NCBI GenBank assembly: GCA_964568145.1
Contig: CAZMOZ010000004.1
Span: forward strand, 1 to 64,000
Length of the DNA: 64,000 nt
Direction of reading: 5' to 3'
Source of the DNA: DSVZ01 sp964568145
GTDB taxonomy: Bacteria; Verrucomicrobiota; Verrucomicrobiia; Limisphaerales; J093
Shown here: positions 43,736 through 51,457 of the stretch, one piece after another
How the letters are laid out: the number at the start of each line of letters is the position of its first letter
How positions within the stretch are numbered: the stretch's first letter is position 1
The notes under the pieces: generated by a model
Databases searched by the model: none
Told to the model about the DNA's origin: nothing
The model's input: only the letters and a program-made list of their open reading frames with translations
Translations under genes and position numbers: made by a program

Positions 43736-45478
43736 ATGTTCCGGTTTTGGATCATCATCAGCGCCCTCGGGAAGGCGGACGACAAAGCCGCTTCCGCTTG
43801 GGGCCGTCTTCCTCTTATTCCTGCAATCGCCATTGCCATGTTGGCGGCACCTCCAACCCCAGGCCGCATGATGGCGGCCCCGGCACCGTCACGCGAGGCG
43901 CTGCTGGCTTTCTGCGGGGTCCATTTCCGTGACGCCAGTAACGATGGGGACGGCGCGGTGAGTGTTATAACCGGCGGTGGACTATGCACATGCACAAATG
44001 ACCGCCTTGTGGATCCATTGCGCGGAGTAGATAGAATGTCGCCGTCGGCAGAAGGGGAAGGGACATTTGCCGGATGGGTCAGGGGTCATTTCAGTCCGGT
44101 TGCGATCGGCCAGTTGTCGGTCAGCGGACCCGCTGCCGACCCTGACCAAGACGGCCTGCCGAATATCTTCGAGCATTATTTCAATCTGAACCCGCATCAG
44201 GTTGAAACGTGGCCGGTGCGGTCGCTGACGATGATGGACACAAACGCCCGTCCCAGGCTTGCCCTGAGGTTTCCCCGTCGGAAAGGCATGACCGATGCGG
44301 ACCTCGCAATTGAACGCACGGCCACGCTGGGCGATGCGGCGGCTTGGAACACGGTCTCCTTTACCGAAGTCATTGGTCCCGGCGATGAGGAAACCGAAAC
44401 CGTTTCCGCCTTGACCGATGTTATGGCGGGATCGGCTGGCTCTAACGCGTTTTTCCGGCTTTATCTGGGTATTCCACGATCCGAGATTCCCCGGTTGGAC
44501 GGCACCAGTTCCCTGGTGGCCGGTGGTGACGGGTATAGCGCTTTCCCCGGCTTGGATTTGCTGCCAAACGGACATCTATTTGTTGTTTACCGCAAAGGAC
44601 TCTCGCACTCGTCTTCTGACGGCGCGCTATATTATCGGATATCGGCGGACAATGGCGCATCATGGAGTTCCGAGGCCTTGTTGTATCGGCCAGAAACTCC
44701 AGGTTTCGATGCTCGTGATGCGGAAGTCTGCGTGTTAAAGAGTGGCCTTATCGTGGTTTCATTCCACATACGGGATACGGTGTCGAGCCACAAAACGTAT
44801 GTTTTGCGAGGGGAACCGGCTGGTCCCGGGGTCTTGTCCTGGAGGGGACCAATCGAGGTGAGCAGCCAGTTTGGCGCGTACACCGCCGTGGCCGCCAAGG
44901 CCATTGAACTTGCCGATGGAGACCTGCTGCTTCCCATCTACGGCCGTGACGTTGGCGACTTGGATGACTCATCGGCTGTGATACGGAGCACAGACGGTGG
45001 ACTGACCTGGAAAGAGCAGGTTACCATTGCGGCGGCGGACGGAATCCATGAGTATGCCGAGCCGAATGGCGTTGTCACGGACACCGGACGGATCGTTGTC
45101 ATGCTGCGACAGAATAACCGGCCCAAGAGTTATGCCATGGTGTACTCTGACGATGATGGTGTTACCTGGAGCCGGCCGGTTAACGCTATAAGCAATGCGG
45201 CGGTGGGCAAACCCACCGTGTTGCATCTTTCCTCAGGACGGCTTTTTCTGATTGGGCGTGGCTCGGGGGGCACGTATTACTCGTTGTCACTGGATTCCGG
45301 GCATGGCTGGACTGAATGGCAGAAACTGAGTCCGGGCGTCAACGTGTATAACTCCGCGGTAATGCTCCCGACACGGGAACTGGCGGTGGTGTACGCCTAC
45401 GAGGCGGACAACAGCGCGCGGATCGAATTCCAGACGTTTGTTGACTGGCGCCTGGCTTCGGCGGCCAACGTCCGGTGA
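43736..45478 (+). CDS. Secreted sialidase-like BNR beta-propeller protein
   Basis: 580 residues. The N-terminus has a hydrophobic stretch (PLIPAIAIAMLAAPPTPG) that could be a signal sequence if the start lies a little inside ATG 43736. DPDQDGLPNIFEHYF near residue 136 is a thrombospondin type-3-like calcium loop common in verrucomicrobial exported proteins. From about 250 on it is a propeller with Asp-boxes SADNGASWS, STDGGLTWK and SDDDGVTWS. Candidate Arg residues in VVYRKG, VMLRQNNRP and IGRGSGG, Glu in EYAEPNGVV and Tyr in VVYAYEAD resemble a sialidase active site. Exo-sialidase action on the locus's own nonulosonic acid is an attractive guess. Its GC is lower than its neighbours. Confidence 0.75.
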   Translation: MFRFWIIISALGKADDKAASAWGRLPLIPAIAIAMLAAPPTPGRMMAAPAPSREALLAFCGVHFRDASNDGDGAVSVITGGGLCTCTNDRLVDPLRGVDRMSPSAEGEGTFAGWVRGHFSPVAIGQLSVSGPAADPDQDGLPNIFEHYFNLNPHQVETWPVRSLTMMDTNARPRLALRFPRRKGMTDADLAIERTATLGDAAAWNTVSFTEVIGPGDEETETVSALTDVMAGSAGSNAFFRLYLGIPRSEIPRLDGTSSLVAGGDGYSAFPGLDLLPNGHLFVVYRKGLSHSSSDGALYYRISADNGASWSSEALLYRPETPGFDARDAEVCVLKSGLIVVSFHIRDTVSSHKTYVLRGEPAGPGVLSWRGPIEVSSQFGAYTAVAAKAIELADGDLLLPIYGRDVGDLDDSSAVIRSTDGGLTWKEQVTIAAADGIHEYAEPNGVVTDTGRIVVMLRQNNRPKSYAMVYSDDDGVTWSRPVNAISNAAVGKPTVLHLSSGRLFLIGRGSGGTYYSLSLDSGHGWTEWQKLSPGVNVYNSAVMLPTRELAVVYAYEADNSARIEFQTFVDWRLASAANVR

Positions 45479-45868
45479 CGAATGAGCGTGATCTCGTTTG
45501 TCCCTGCCTTGGATGCGCCCCAACTCCCGAGCCTGTTCTTGGCGTGACCAGGAATCATCCGGGGTCCGATTGTCAATTCGCTCCAAGGCGGAAACAGAGA
45601 CAGTACTTCGGCCTCCGCAAGCAGCGGAAAGCTCTCACAGAATGAAACGGGCGGGTTCGCATTCTGTCCAAAAAGTAGCAGACACCGCGCCGTCATGTCA
45701 GGGAAGGGATTTGGTGTCTATGAATCTCCCCCCGACTGAGCCCGAAATCCGAAGTTGGCCGTGGCGCAGTGCGTCCCGCCTGCCTGACTTCAGTTTTCGG
45801 GCTGAGTCATACCACTTTCCACAGGCTTCTCATCTAACCGATCGTTTGCGTTCCAACTTCTGGTTGTT
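45479..45868. other. Intergenic spacer with hairpins between sialidase-like and ACP genes
   Basis: 390 bases. It holds a perfect 8-base stem ACAGAATG / CATTCTGT (45637-45667, loop 15) and the repeat C copy at 45741-45802. No coding frame stands out. Confidence 0.45.
45741..45802. repeat. Dispersed repeat C, copy 1
   Basis: CCCGAAATCC, GAAGTTGGCCGTGGCGCAG and a TGACTTCAGTTTTCGGG end. A second copy at 47538-47600 shares GTTGGCCGTGGCGCAG exactly and the flanking CCCGAAA..TTTTCGGG ends, so the pair are true relatives forming an imperfect hairpin. Confidence 0.6.
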
Positions 45869-46126
45869 ATGGATCTCCGCCACACCATTGCCGAAACCCT
45901 GTCCGCGGTCATGCGGGAAAACGGCGTGACGCCGCCACCGGCGTTCACCGATGACCTGCCGCTGCTGCAAACCGGGCTGGATTCGCTCGGCTACGCGATG
46001 GTGGTGACACGGCTGGAGATGGCGCTGGGCTACGACCCGTTTGTGTTGATGGACGAGCCGGTGTACCCGCGCACGTTCGGCGAGTTCGTGGCCATTTACG
46101 AGAAGTTCAAGGACCGTGCCGGCTGA
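45869..46126 (+). CDS. Acyl carrier protein-like (phosphopantetheine-binding) protein
   Basis: 85 residues, acidic, mainly helical. LLQTGLDSLGYAMVVTRLEM contains the DSL motif whose Ser is the 4'-phosphopantetheine attachment site. It ends in ..TFGEFVAIYEKFKDRAG. The next gene, an AMP-forming ligase, starts at GTG within its last codons, so the two are expected to work together: the ligase loads an acid onto this carrier. It is distinct from housekeeping AcpP. Confidence 0.88.
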   Translation: MDLRHTIAETLSAVMRENGVTPPPAFTDDLPLLQTGLDSLGYAMVVTRLEMALGYDPFVLMDEPVYPRTFGEFVAIYEKFKDRAG

Positions 46127-47507
46127 AGCGTTCCAGAGCCCCGGCCCGCTCCGCGCCTGGCTGGCCCGGTTTGCGGCCAATGACGTCGTCTGGACGGACG
46201 GTCTCCGCGACTGGCAGGCCGGCGAGGTGGTGGCGTGGTTGGGCGCGGCTGAAGGTCACGTCAGCGCGCACCTGCGCGGGCGGACGCTGGCACTGGCGAT
46301 TCGCTCGCATCCGCAACTGGCCCGGCTGCTGGCGCTGTTGGATGGCCGGGCCGCCGCGCTCCTGCTCGTGCCGGCCGACTGGCCGGAAACCGCGTGGCCC
46401 GGACATTTCCGCACCGCGGGTGTCGAGAGGCTGGTCACGGATGGACCCGCGCCGGCCGGGATCGAGGTCGAGTCGGTGCCGGCCAGCGCCCTTCTCGATT
46501 CGCCGCCGTCGCCCACAAACACGCCGCCCGCCCCGCCGGTCAGCACGCGGCTGGTGATTCCCACCTCGGGCACCACCGGCACGCCCAAGCTGGTCAGCCA
46601 TTCCTGGGCCACGCTCACCCGGACGGTCAAGACCGGCATGGACGCGGTCTGCCGGCGCTGGGGGTTGCTGTACGAGTTGACGCGCTTTGCCGGCTTGCAG
46701 GTGTTCCTCCAGGCGCTCGCCTCCCGCGCCACACTTATCTTCACTGAGCACCTGGCCGAACTGGAGGCGAAACTCGCCTTGCTGGCCGCCCAAGGTTGCG
46801 ACGCGTTGTCCGCCACGCCCACGCTGTGGCGCAAGATTTTGATGAGCCCGGCCGGGCGCCGCTTGCCGCTGCGGCAGATCACCCTCGGCGGGGAGATCGC
46901 AGACGACCTCGTGCTGGGCGCGCTCGCGCGCACCTTTTCGCAGGCGCGCATCACGCACATCTACGCCTCCACCGAGGCGGGCGTGGGCTTCTCTGTGAAG
47001 GACAGCCGGGCAGGCTTCCCCGCCACGTACCTGACGGAGCCTCCGGGAGGTGTTGAATTGAGAGTGGATGGCGAAGGGCGGCTGTGGCTGCGGCCTGCGG
47101 TGCGGGGCCAGTTCTTCGTTGGCGCGCCTGTCCTGGAGGGTGCGGACGGCTGGATTGACTCCGGCGACCTGGTCGAGCGGCGCGGCGACCGTTATTACTT
47201 TCTGGGCCGGGCCAACGGCGCCATCAACGTGGGCGGGGACAAGGTCTTCCCGGAGGAGGTCGAGCGGGTGATCCTCGAGTTGCCGGACATCGCCCTGGCC
47301 CGCGTGTCCGGCCGGCGCAACCCGATCGTCGGCGCGCTGGTGGAAGCGACCGTGGTGCCCGGAACTCCCGGCGCGGACGCCGTCGCAATCAGCCGGCGGG
47401 TGCGCGAGCATTGCGCGTCCCGGCTGCCGCGCTTCAAGGTCCCGGCTGTCATCCAGGTGGTGCCGGCCCTGGCCACCGAAGGCACCGGCAAGCTGGCGCG
47501 CCGGTAA
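46116..47507 (+). CDS. AMP-binding acyl- or aminoacyl-activating ligase
   Basis: 463 residues, class I adenylate-forming enzyme. VIPTSGTTGTPKLVSHSWAT is the P-loop motif A3, THIYASTEAGVG the A5 block, WIDSGDLVERRGDRYYFLGR the A7-A8 hinge and ATEGTGKLARR the A10 Lys. The N-terminal domain is short. It should form an acyl-AMP and transfer the group to the phosphopantetheine of the overlapping ACP-like protein. Start GTG 46116. Substrate unknown: hydroxy- or fatty acid seems likely given the FabG-type reductase downstream. Confidence 0.87.
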   Translation: MPAEAFQSPGPLRAWLARFAANDVVWTDGLRDWQAGEVVAWLGAAEGHVSAHLRGRTLALAIRSHPQLARLLALLDGRAAALLLVPADWPETAWPGHFRTAGVERLVTDGPAPAGIEVESVPASALLDSPPSPTNTPPAPPVSTRLVIPTSGTTGTPKLVSHSWATLTRTVKTGMDAVCRRWGLLYELTRFAGLQVFLQALASRATLIFTEHLAELEAKLALLAAQGCDALSATPTLWRKILMSPAGRRLPLRQITLGGEIADDLVLGALARTFSQARITHIYASTEAGVGFSVKDSRAGFPATYLTEPPGGVELRVDGEGRLWLRPAVRGQFFVGAPVLEGADGWIDSGDLVERRGDRYYFLGRANGAINVGGDKVFPEEVERVILELPDIALARVSGRRNPIVGALVEATVVPGTPGADAVAISRRVREHCASRLPRFKVPAVIQVVPALATEGTGKLARR

Positions 47508-48036
47508 GATGGAATTTGGAACTCAGGAAGGCAGGAACCCGGAAACCGAGGTTGGCCGTGGCGCAGCGCTTCCGGCCTGCCCGACGTCGGTTTTCGGGTT
47601 CAATGGTTCGATCGGTTTGACTTGTTTACCCGGCTCAAGCCACCGGGAGACCGAGTTCCAACTTTCCTGCCCCGCCTTTCCAAGTTCAGTTTTGCAGCCG
47701 GCAGGAGCTTTTGAGTTTTTGAGTTTTGGCTTTGTTCACTCGTTCTTCGACGCCAAGCCAGGCCGACGTTCCAGCCTTCCTGCTTTCCCAAGCCGATTTC
47801 TCCATCCGCGCATGTTCGTGAGTTCCTGGGTTTCAGCCTGGGTTCACCCGACTCCAAGACCCGCTCCACAGCGCCGGGCTTGGTTCGGTCGTCCTTCGTT
47901 CATCCTTCGATCATCCTTCGTTCGTCGTTCGATGAACTGGCTGGACGGCCCTTCCTGCCTTCCCGCTTTCCCAATTCAAATCTCCAATCAGGCAGGTTCG
48001 TGAGTTTTTGAGTCCCGGCTTCACCCCCGGCAAATC
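47508..48036. other. Long intergenic region with repeats and a short tandem tract
   Basis: 529 bases between the ligase and the reductase. It contains the second copy of repeat C, several GAGTTTTTGAGT-like words, and a tandem tract of about 40 bases (CCTTCGTTCATCCTTCGATC onwards, near 47896-47933) built on CTTCGWTC units. The codon pattern of the open frame crossing it is not gene-like, so I call no CDS. Confidence 0.5.
47538..47600. repeat. Dispersed repeat C, copy 2
   Basis: CCCGGAAACCGAGGTTGGCC, then GTGGCGCAG and ..GACGTCGGTTTTCGGGTT. Same architecture as 45741-45802; the two copies flank the ACP-ligase gene pair. Confidence 0.6.
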
Positions 48037-48774
48037 ATGGACAGGCAAACCATCCTGGTGACGGGCGGCACGCGCGGCCTCGGGCTGGCGATCACGCGCC
48101 GGCTGGCGCGCGAAGGCTATCGGGTGGTCGCCACTGGCAGGCGACCCTCCGTGGTATTGGATCAGGTGATCCGCGAGGCATCCGCCGCCGGCGGGGCGGT
48201 GGAGTTTCGCGCCCTGGATCTGGCCGGGCGCGCCGGTTTGCATGACTTCGTGCGCGAACTCACCCGGACCTTTGGCGGTCTGTACGGGCTGGTGAACAAT
48301 GCCGCCGTGGCGCACGACGGCGTGCTGGCGACCATGCACGAGACGCAGATCGCCGAGGTGCTGACCGTGAACGTGACGCACACACTCATGCTCACGAAAT
48401 ACGCCCTGCGCCCGATGTTGCTGGCGCGGGCCGGGCGGGTCATCAACATTGCCTCGATCATCGGGTTCACCGGCTTCTACGGTCTTTCGGTGTACGGCGC
48501 GAGCAAGGCGGCACTGATCGGGTTCACCCGGAGCCTGGCGCGCGAGGTCGGGCGGGCCGGCATCACGGTCAACGCCGTGGCGCCCGGCTACATGGCCACG
48601 GACATGTCCGCCGGGCTGGACGACGAGCAGCGGGCGGCCATCCAGCGTCGCACCCCGCTGGGCCGGCTGGTGACCGTCGAGGAAGTGGCCGGTACGGTGG
48701 CGTTTCTGTGCGGTCCGGACGCGGCGGGCATCACCGGCAGCGTCATCACCGTGGATGGCGGGAGCACGGCTTGA
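48037..48774 (+). CDS. fabG: FabG-like 3-oxoacyl-ACP reductase
   Basis: 245 residues. VTGGTRGLGLAITRRLAREG binds NADP, NNAAVAHDG is the NNAG-like motif, IASIIGFTGFYGLSVYGASK with YGASKAAL gives the catalytic Ser-Tyr-Lys, and NAVAPGYMATDMSAGLDDEQ and ITGSVITVDGGST are FabG-typical. It likely reduces a 3-ketoacyl group on the ACP encoded two genes upstream, giving a hydroxyacyl substituent. Its housekeeping counterpart would normally lie with fabD/acpP, which are absent here. Confidence 0.86.
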   Translation: MDRQTILVTGGTRGLGLAITRRLAREGYRVVATGRRPSVVLDQVIREASAAGGAVEFRALDLAGRAGLHDFVRELTRTFGGLYGLVNNAAVAHDGVLATMHETQIAEVLTVNVTHTLMLTKYALRPMLLARAGRVINIASIIGFTGFYGLSVYGASKAALIGFTRSLAREVGRAGITVNAVAPGYMATDMSAGLDDEQRAAIQRRTPLGRLVTVEEVAGTVAFLCGPDAAGITGSVITVDGGSTA

Positions 48775-48830
48775 GGCGGGCTTCCAGCCCGGTGGATGAA
48801 ACCAAGACTCAGAAACTCAAAAAACGGCTG

Positions 48831-48889
48831 CCGGTTGCTGGCTCGGCGGCCGGAGCCTTGTCACTCCTCAGCGAGGAGCGACCTGCCTG
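48831..48889 (+). repeat. Dispersed hairpin repeat, family A, copy 3
   Basis: CCGGTTGCTGGCTCGGCGGC, CGGAGCC, then TCACTCCTCAGCGAGGAGCG and ACCTGCCTG. It is the same two-part architecture as the copies at 7721 and 51022, with compensating base changes in the central stem (CTCCT/AGGAG instead of CCCCT/AGGGG). Confidence 0.65.
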
Positions 48890-48950
48890 AAGTTTGGGGA
48901 GCGCCACCAAACCTATGGCCGGCCCGGGCAGTCGGGAAGGTTGCCTTCAG

Positions 48951-49070
48951 CGGCAGCCAGGATGGCCGCCGCCACAGTACGCCGCCACAGTATGCTGTGG
49001 CGGCAGGCTTCCCAGCCTGCTGTGAAGCCGGGCTTCCAGCCCGGTGGACACAGCCCAGGATAGCTGCTGT
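48951..49070. repeat. Hairpin-rich intergenic repeat, family B, copy 4
   Basis: Includes a perfect 10-base stem GCCGCCACAG / CTGTGGCGGC with a 4-base loop (48981-49004), then AGGCTTCCCAGCCT and CCGGGCTTCCAGCCCGG. The words GGCTTCCAGCC and CAGCCAGGATGGC(C/T)GC match copies 2 and 3. Confidence 0.6.
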
Positions 49071-49082
49071 CACGTTGATCTG

Positions 49083-50219
49083 ATGCCCCGGGTTCGGATC
49101 ATCCCCGCGCAGCCTGAAGACGCCGCTGCCGTGGCGGCCTTCAACGAGCGGATGCGCGCGGCGGGAGCGAATTACCGCCTGACCACGGACCGGCCATTCC
49201 GCGACTACGCCGTGAATGACGGCAGCCCGGTGACGCTCGAGCGTTACTTCGTGTGGGTGGATGACATCCTGCGCGGTGGTGTGGTGGTGAAACGGCTGCC
49301 GTTCTGGCTGGCGGAAAACGGGCCGGCCGAGGTGGCGTTCTACGGCTATCCGGTTTCGGAGGGCGTGGCGAATCCCGAGTTTGGCTTCCTCGGCCAGATG
49401 ATCCAGAAGTTCGTCACGCAACGTTACCCGCTGGTGTACGGCCTCGGGACCGGCGGGCTGGACTTGCCAGTGGCCAGGCTCATGGTCGCGACCGGATGGC
49501 AGGCGCAGCCGGTGCCGTTTCGGTTCCTGGTTTTCCGGGCGGCGGCCTTTCTGCGCGAGATCGAATTTATCCGCCGGCGGCACGGCGTCGTGCGCCTGCT
49601 GGCCGATGTGGCGGCGGCGACCGGCTTGGGAGCGCTGGGCCTGGGGCTGTTCCGGTTTGCTCAATTGCTAACCGGCCACCGGATGCGCACGCAGGGATTT
49701 CGCGGCGAGCCGGTCAACGCTTGGGGCGCTTGGGCGGATGACATCTGGCAGAGCGCTCGCGAGTCTTACGCCCTGATCGCCGACCGCTCGTCCGCCACCC
49801 TGGCCACGCTGTATCCCGATGGCCACCCGCATCTGCGCCGGCTGCGGGTCGTCAACGCCGCCGGGCAGGTTGCGGGATGGGCGGTCATCATCGTGGCCCG
49901 GCAGCGCGGGAGCCGGTACTTCGGCAACCTCTGCCTGGGCACGCTCGTGGATTGCCTGGCCCGGCCGGGATTGGAGGTGCCGGTGGTGAGCGCGGCTCTA
50001 CGTGAAATGGAACAGGCCGGGGCGGACCTGGCGGTGACCAATCTTTCGGCCGCGGAGTTTGTGCGGGCCTGTGACCGGGTCGGCATGTTGTCCGGCCCAT
50101 CGAACTTCTTTCTGTTTCTTTCCCCGGACCTGCGGAAGCGGCTCGCTCAAGGCATCGCTGCGGGGCGATCCCCTTTTTTCACGCGGGGCGATGGCGATGG
50201 ACCGATCCACCTGGCGTAA
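49083..50219 (+). CDS. GNAT-like/acyltransferase-fold protein, role unknown
   Basis: 378 residues. The N-terminal IIPAQPEDAAAVAAFNERMR looks like the start of a GNAT domain and GFLGQMIQKFVTQRYPLVYG resembles its second part. A second, C-terminal GNAT-like half (LRRLRVVNAAGQVAGWAVII) gives a two-domain layout as in FemAB/BioF2-type proteins. It may transfer an acyl or aminoacyl group to the glycan. The deacetylase gene follows 9 bases downstream. Confidence 0.6.
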   Translation: MPRVRIIPAQPEDAAAVAAFNERMRAAGANYRLTTDRPFRDYAVNDGSPVTLERYFVWVDDILRGGVVVKRLPFWLAENGPAEVAFYGYPVSEGVANPEFGFLGQMIQKFVTQRYPLVYGLGTGGLDLPVARLMVATGWQAQPVPFRFLVFRAAAFLREIEFIRRRHGVVRLLADVAAATGLGALGLGLFRFAQLLTGHRMRTQGFRGEPVNAWGAWADDIWQSARESYALIADRSSATLATLYPDGHPHLRRLRVVNAAGQVAGWAVIIVARQRGSRYFGNLCLGTLVDCLARPGLEVPVVSAALREMEQAGADLAVTNLSAAEFVRACDRVGMLSGPSNFFLFLSPDLRKRLAQGIAAGRSPFFTRGDGDGPIHLA

Positions 50220-50228
50220 TGGCTGGCC

Positions 50229-50996
50229 ATGCCGGAAACCGCCTTCATCTGCCTCATGTACCACGTCCTCGACGACCCGTCGGCGGGTCGTTACTCGCTC
50301 GCGGGCCAGGCGTTCCTCGGTCAGTTGGACTGGCTGAAAGCCGAGGGCTTCGTGGTCGAAGGTTTTGCCGGCCTGGAGGCGCGTTTGAGCGGCAACGGCT
50401 GGCCGGCGCGCTACGCGGTGGCCACCTTCGACGACGGGCACCGGAGTTTCCTGCGCGCCGCGGAGGAGTTCGCCGCGCGTGGTTTTCAAGCCACGTTCTT
50501 TCTTACGCGCGAGTTGTGCCGGAACCGTCCGGATTTTCTGAAGGACCCGGAAATCCGGCGGCTGGCGGAACGGGGCGAAGTGGGCGCCCACGGAGTCACG
50601 CACCGCCCGATCAGCCAGCTTCCGCGCGCGGAGGCCCGGCGGGAGTTGATGGAAAGCAAACAGTGGCTCGAAGACGTGACCGGGCGGGAAATCCGTCACA
50701 TGTCCGCCCCCGGCGGGTTCTGGAATCGGGCCAGTCAGGGCCTCGCCCGGGAGGCCGGCTACACGCTGGTGGGCAATTCCGTGCCGTGGTGGAACCGGCC
50801 GGAGCAGGTGGCCGGAGAGCGGCAGGTCAATCGGGTGGCGCTGCTGGCGCAGTTTGGTCCGGGGGTCTTCCAGCGCATTCTGGCGCGCGCCCCGGGATTC
50901 TTTGCGGCGTGGCGGCTGCGCTCTTGGTTGCTGGCGTTGCCCAAGGCCATTCGCGGACGCTGGGAAATTCAGCGTCGCCGGCCTCGTGCGGAGTAG
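50229..50996 (+). CDS. Polysaccharide deacetylase (NodB fold), short form
   Basis: 255 residues. FICLMYHVLDDPSAGRYSLA is the usual start, YAVATFDDGHRSFLRAAEEF holds the catalytic Asp pair, EVGAHGVTHRPISQL the HxxxH and MSAPGGFWN the third motif. No signal peptide is visible, so it may act in the cytoplasm on lipid-linked intermediates. It is unlike the longer deacetylase at 40095. Confidence 0.85.
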   Translation: MPETAFICLMYHVLDDPSAGRYSLAGQAFLGQLDWLKAEGFVVEGFAGLEARLSGNGWPARYAVATFDDGHRSFLRAAEEFAARGFQATFFLTRELCRNRPDFLKDPEIRRLAERGEVGAHGVTHRPISQLPRAEARRELMESKQWLEDVTGREIRHMSAPGGFWNRASQGLAREAGYTLVGNSVPWWNRPEQVAGERQVNRVALLAQFGPGVFQRILARAPGFFAAWRLRSWLLALPKAIRGRWEIQRRRPRAE

Positions 50997-51021
50997 CGGC
51001 CGATGTCCTGCCTGCCGGTAG

Positions 51022-51083
51022 CCGGTAGCCGACCGCTGGCTCAGCGGCCGGAGTCGTCGCCCCCCAGCGAGGGGCGACCTACC
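51022..51083 (+). repeat. Dispersed hairpin repeat, family A, copy 4
   Basis: CCGGTAGCCGACCGCTGGCT, CAGCGGCCGGAGTCGTCG, then CCCCCCAGCGAGGGGCGACC and TACCC. Located between the deacetylase and the second nucleotidyltransferase/HEPN pair. Confidence 0.65.
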
Positions 51084-51160
51084 CACTCACAGTGGGCGTC
51101 CCCCCGGCTGGATGCTGGAGGCCCGATGCGGAGTTGCGAGCCGGGAAGCAGGACCTTACG

Positions 51161-51457
51161 GTGGCGAAGATGCGATTGAGCCCGCAGGAAGTCGAAGTGA
51201 TCCGCGAGCAGGTACGCGCGCTGGATCCGGAAGCCGAGGTGTACTTGTTTGGGTCGCGCGCCGACCCGGCCCGCCGGGGCGGTGACATTGACCTGTTGGT
51301 GGTCTCGGACCGCCTGGGGTTTCGCGAAGTGTTGCGGTTGCGGCGCGAGATTCTGGACCGCATCGGCTGGCAGCAACTGGACCTGGTGGTCCGGCGGCGC
51401 GAGCAGATGAACGAGCCTTTTGCCGCGCTGGCTCGGGCGCAGGGGGTCCGGTTGTGA
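51161..51457 (+). CDS. MNT-type nucleotidyltransferase, pair 2
   Basis: 98 residues from GTG 51161 (ATG 51170 is possible). AEVYLFGSRADPARRGGDID then LLVV is the GSX9-10DxD pattern; ..WQQLDLVVRRREQM holds the third Asp region. It overlaps the partner gene by four bases (GTGA). The partner is broken, so this may be an orphan antitoxin-like enzyme. Confidence 0.82.
   Translation: MAKMRLSPQEVEVIREQVRALDPEAEVYLFGSRADPARRGGDIDLLVVSDRLGFREVLRLRREILDRIGWQQLDLVVRRREQMNEPFAALARAQGVRL

Larger units (their letters stand above)
48775..49082. other. Intergenic region composed of repeats
   Basis: 308 bases almost filled by a family-A copy (48831-48889) and a family-B-like block (48951-49070). No gene seen. 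Confidence 0.55.

Noticed and set aside
47880..47940. Possible CRISPR-like tandem array
   Set aside because: Units are only about 8-10 bases with no unique spacers; it is a simple-sequence tract.
47509..48003. 164-codon + frame between the ligase and FabG
   Set aside because: Ser/Pro/Phe-rich translation of repeat-laden DNA, including repeat C and a tandem tract; no homology pattern and no credible start site.
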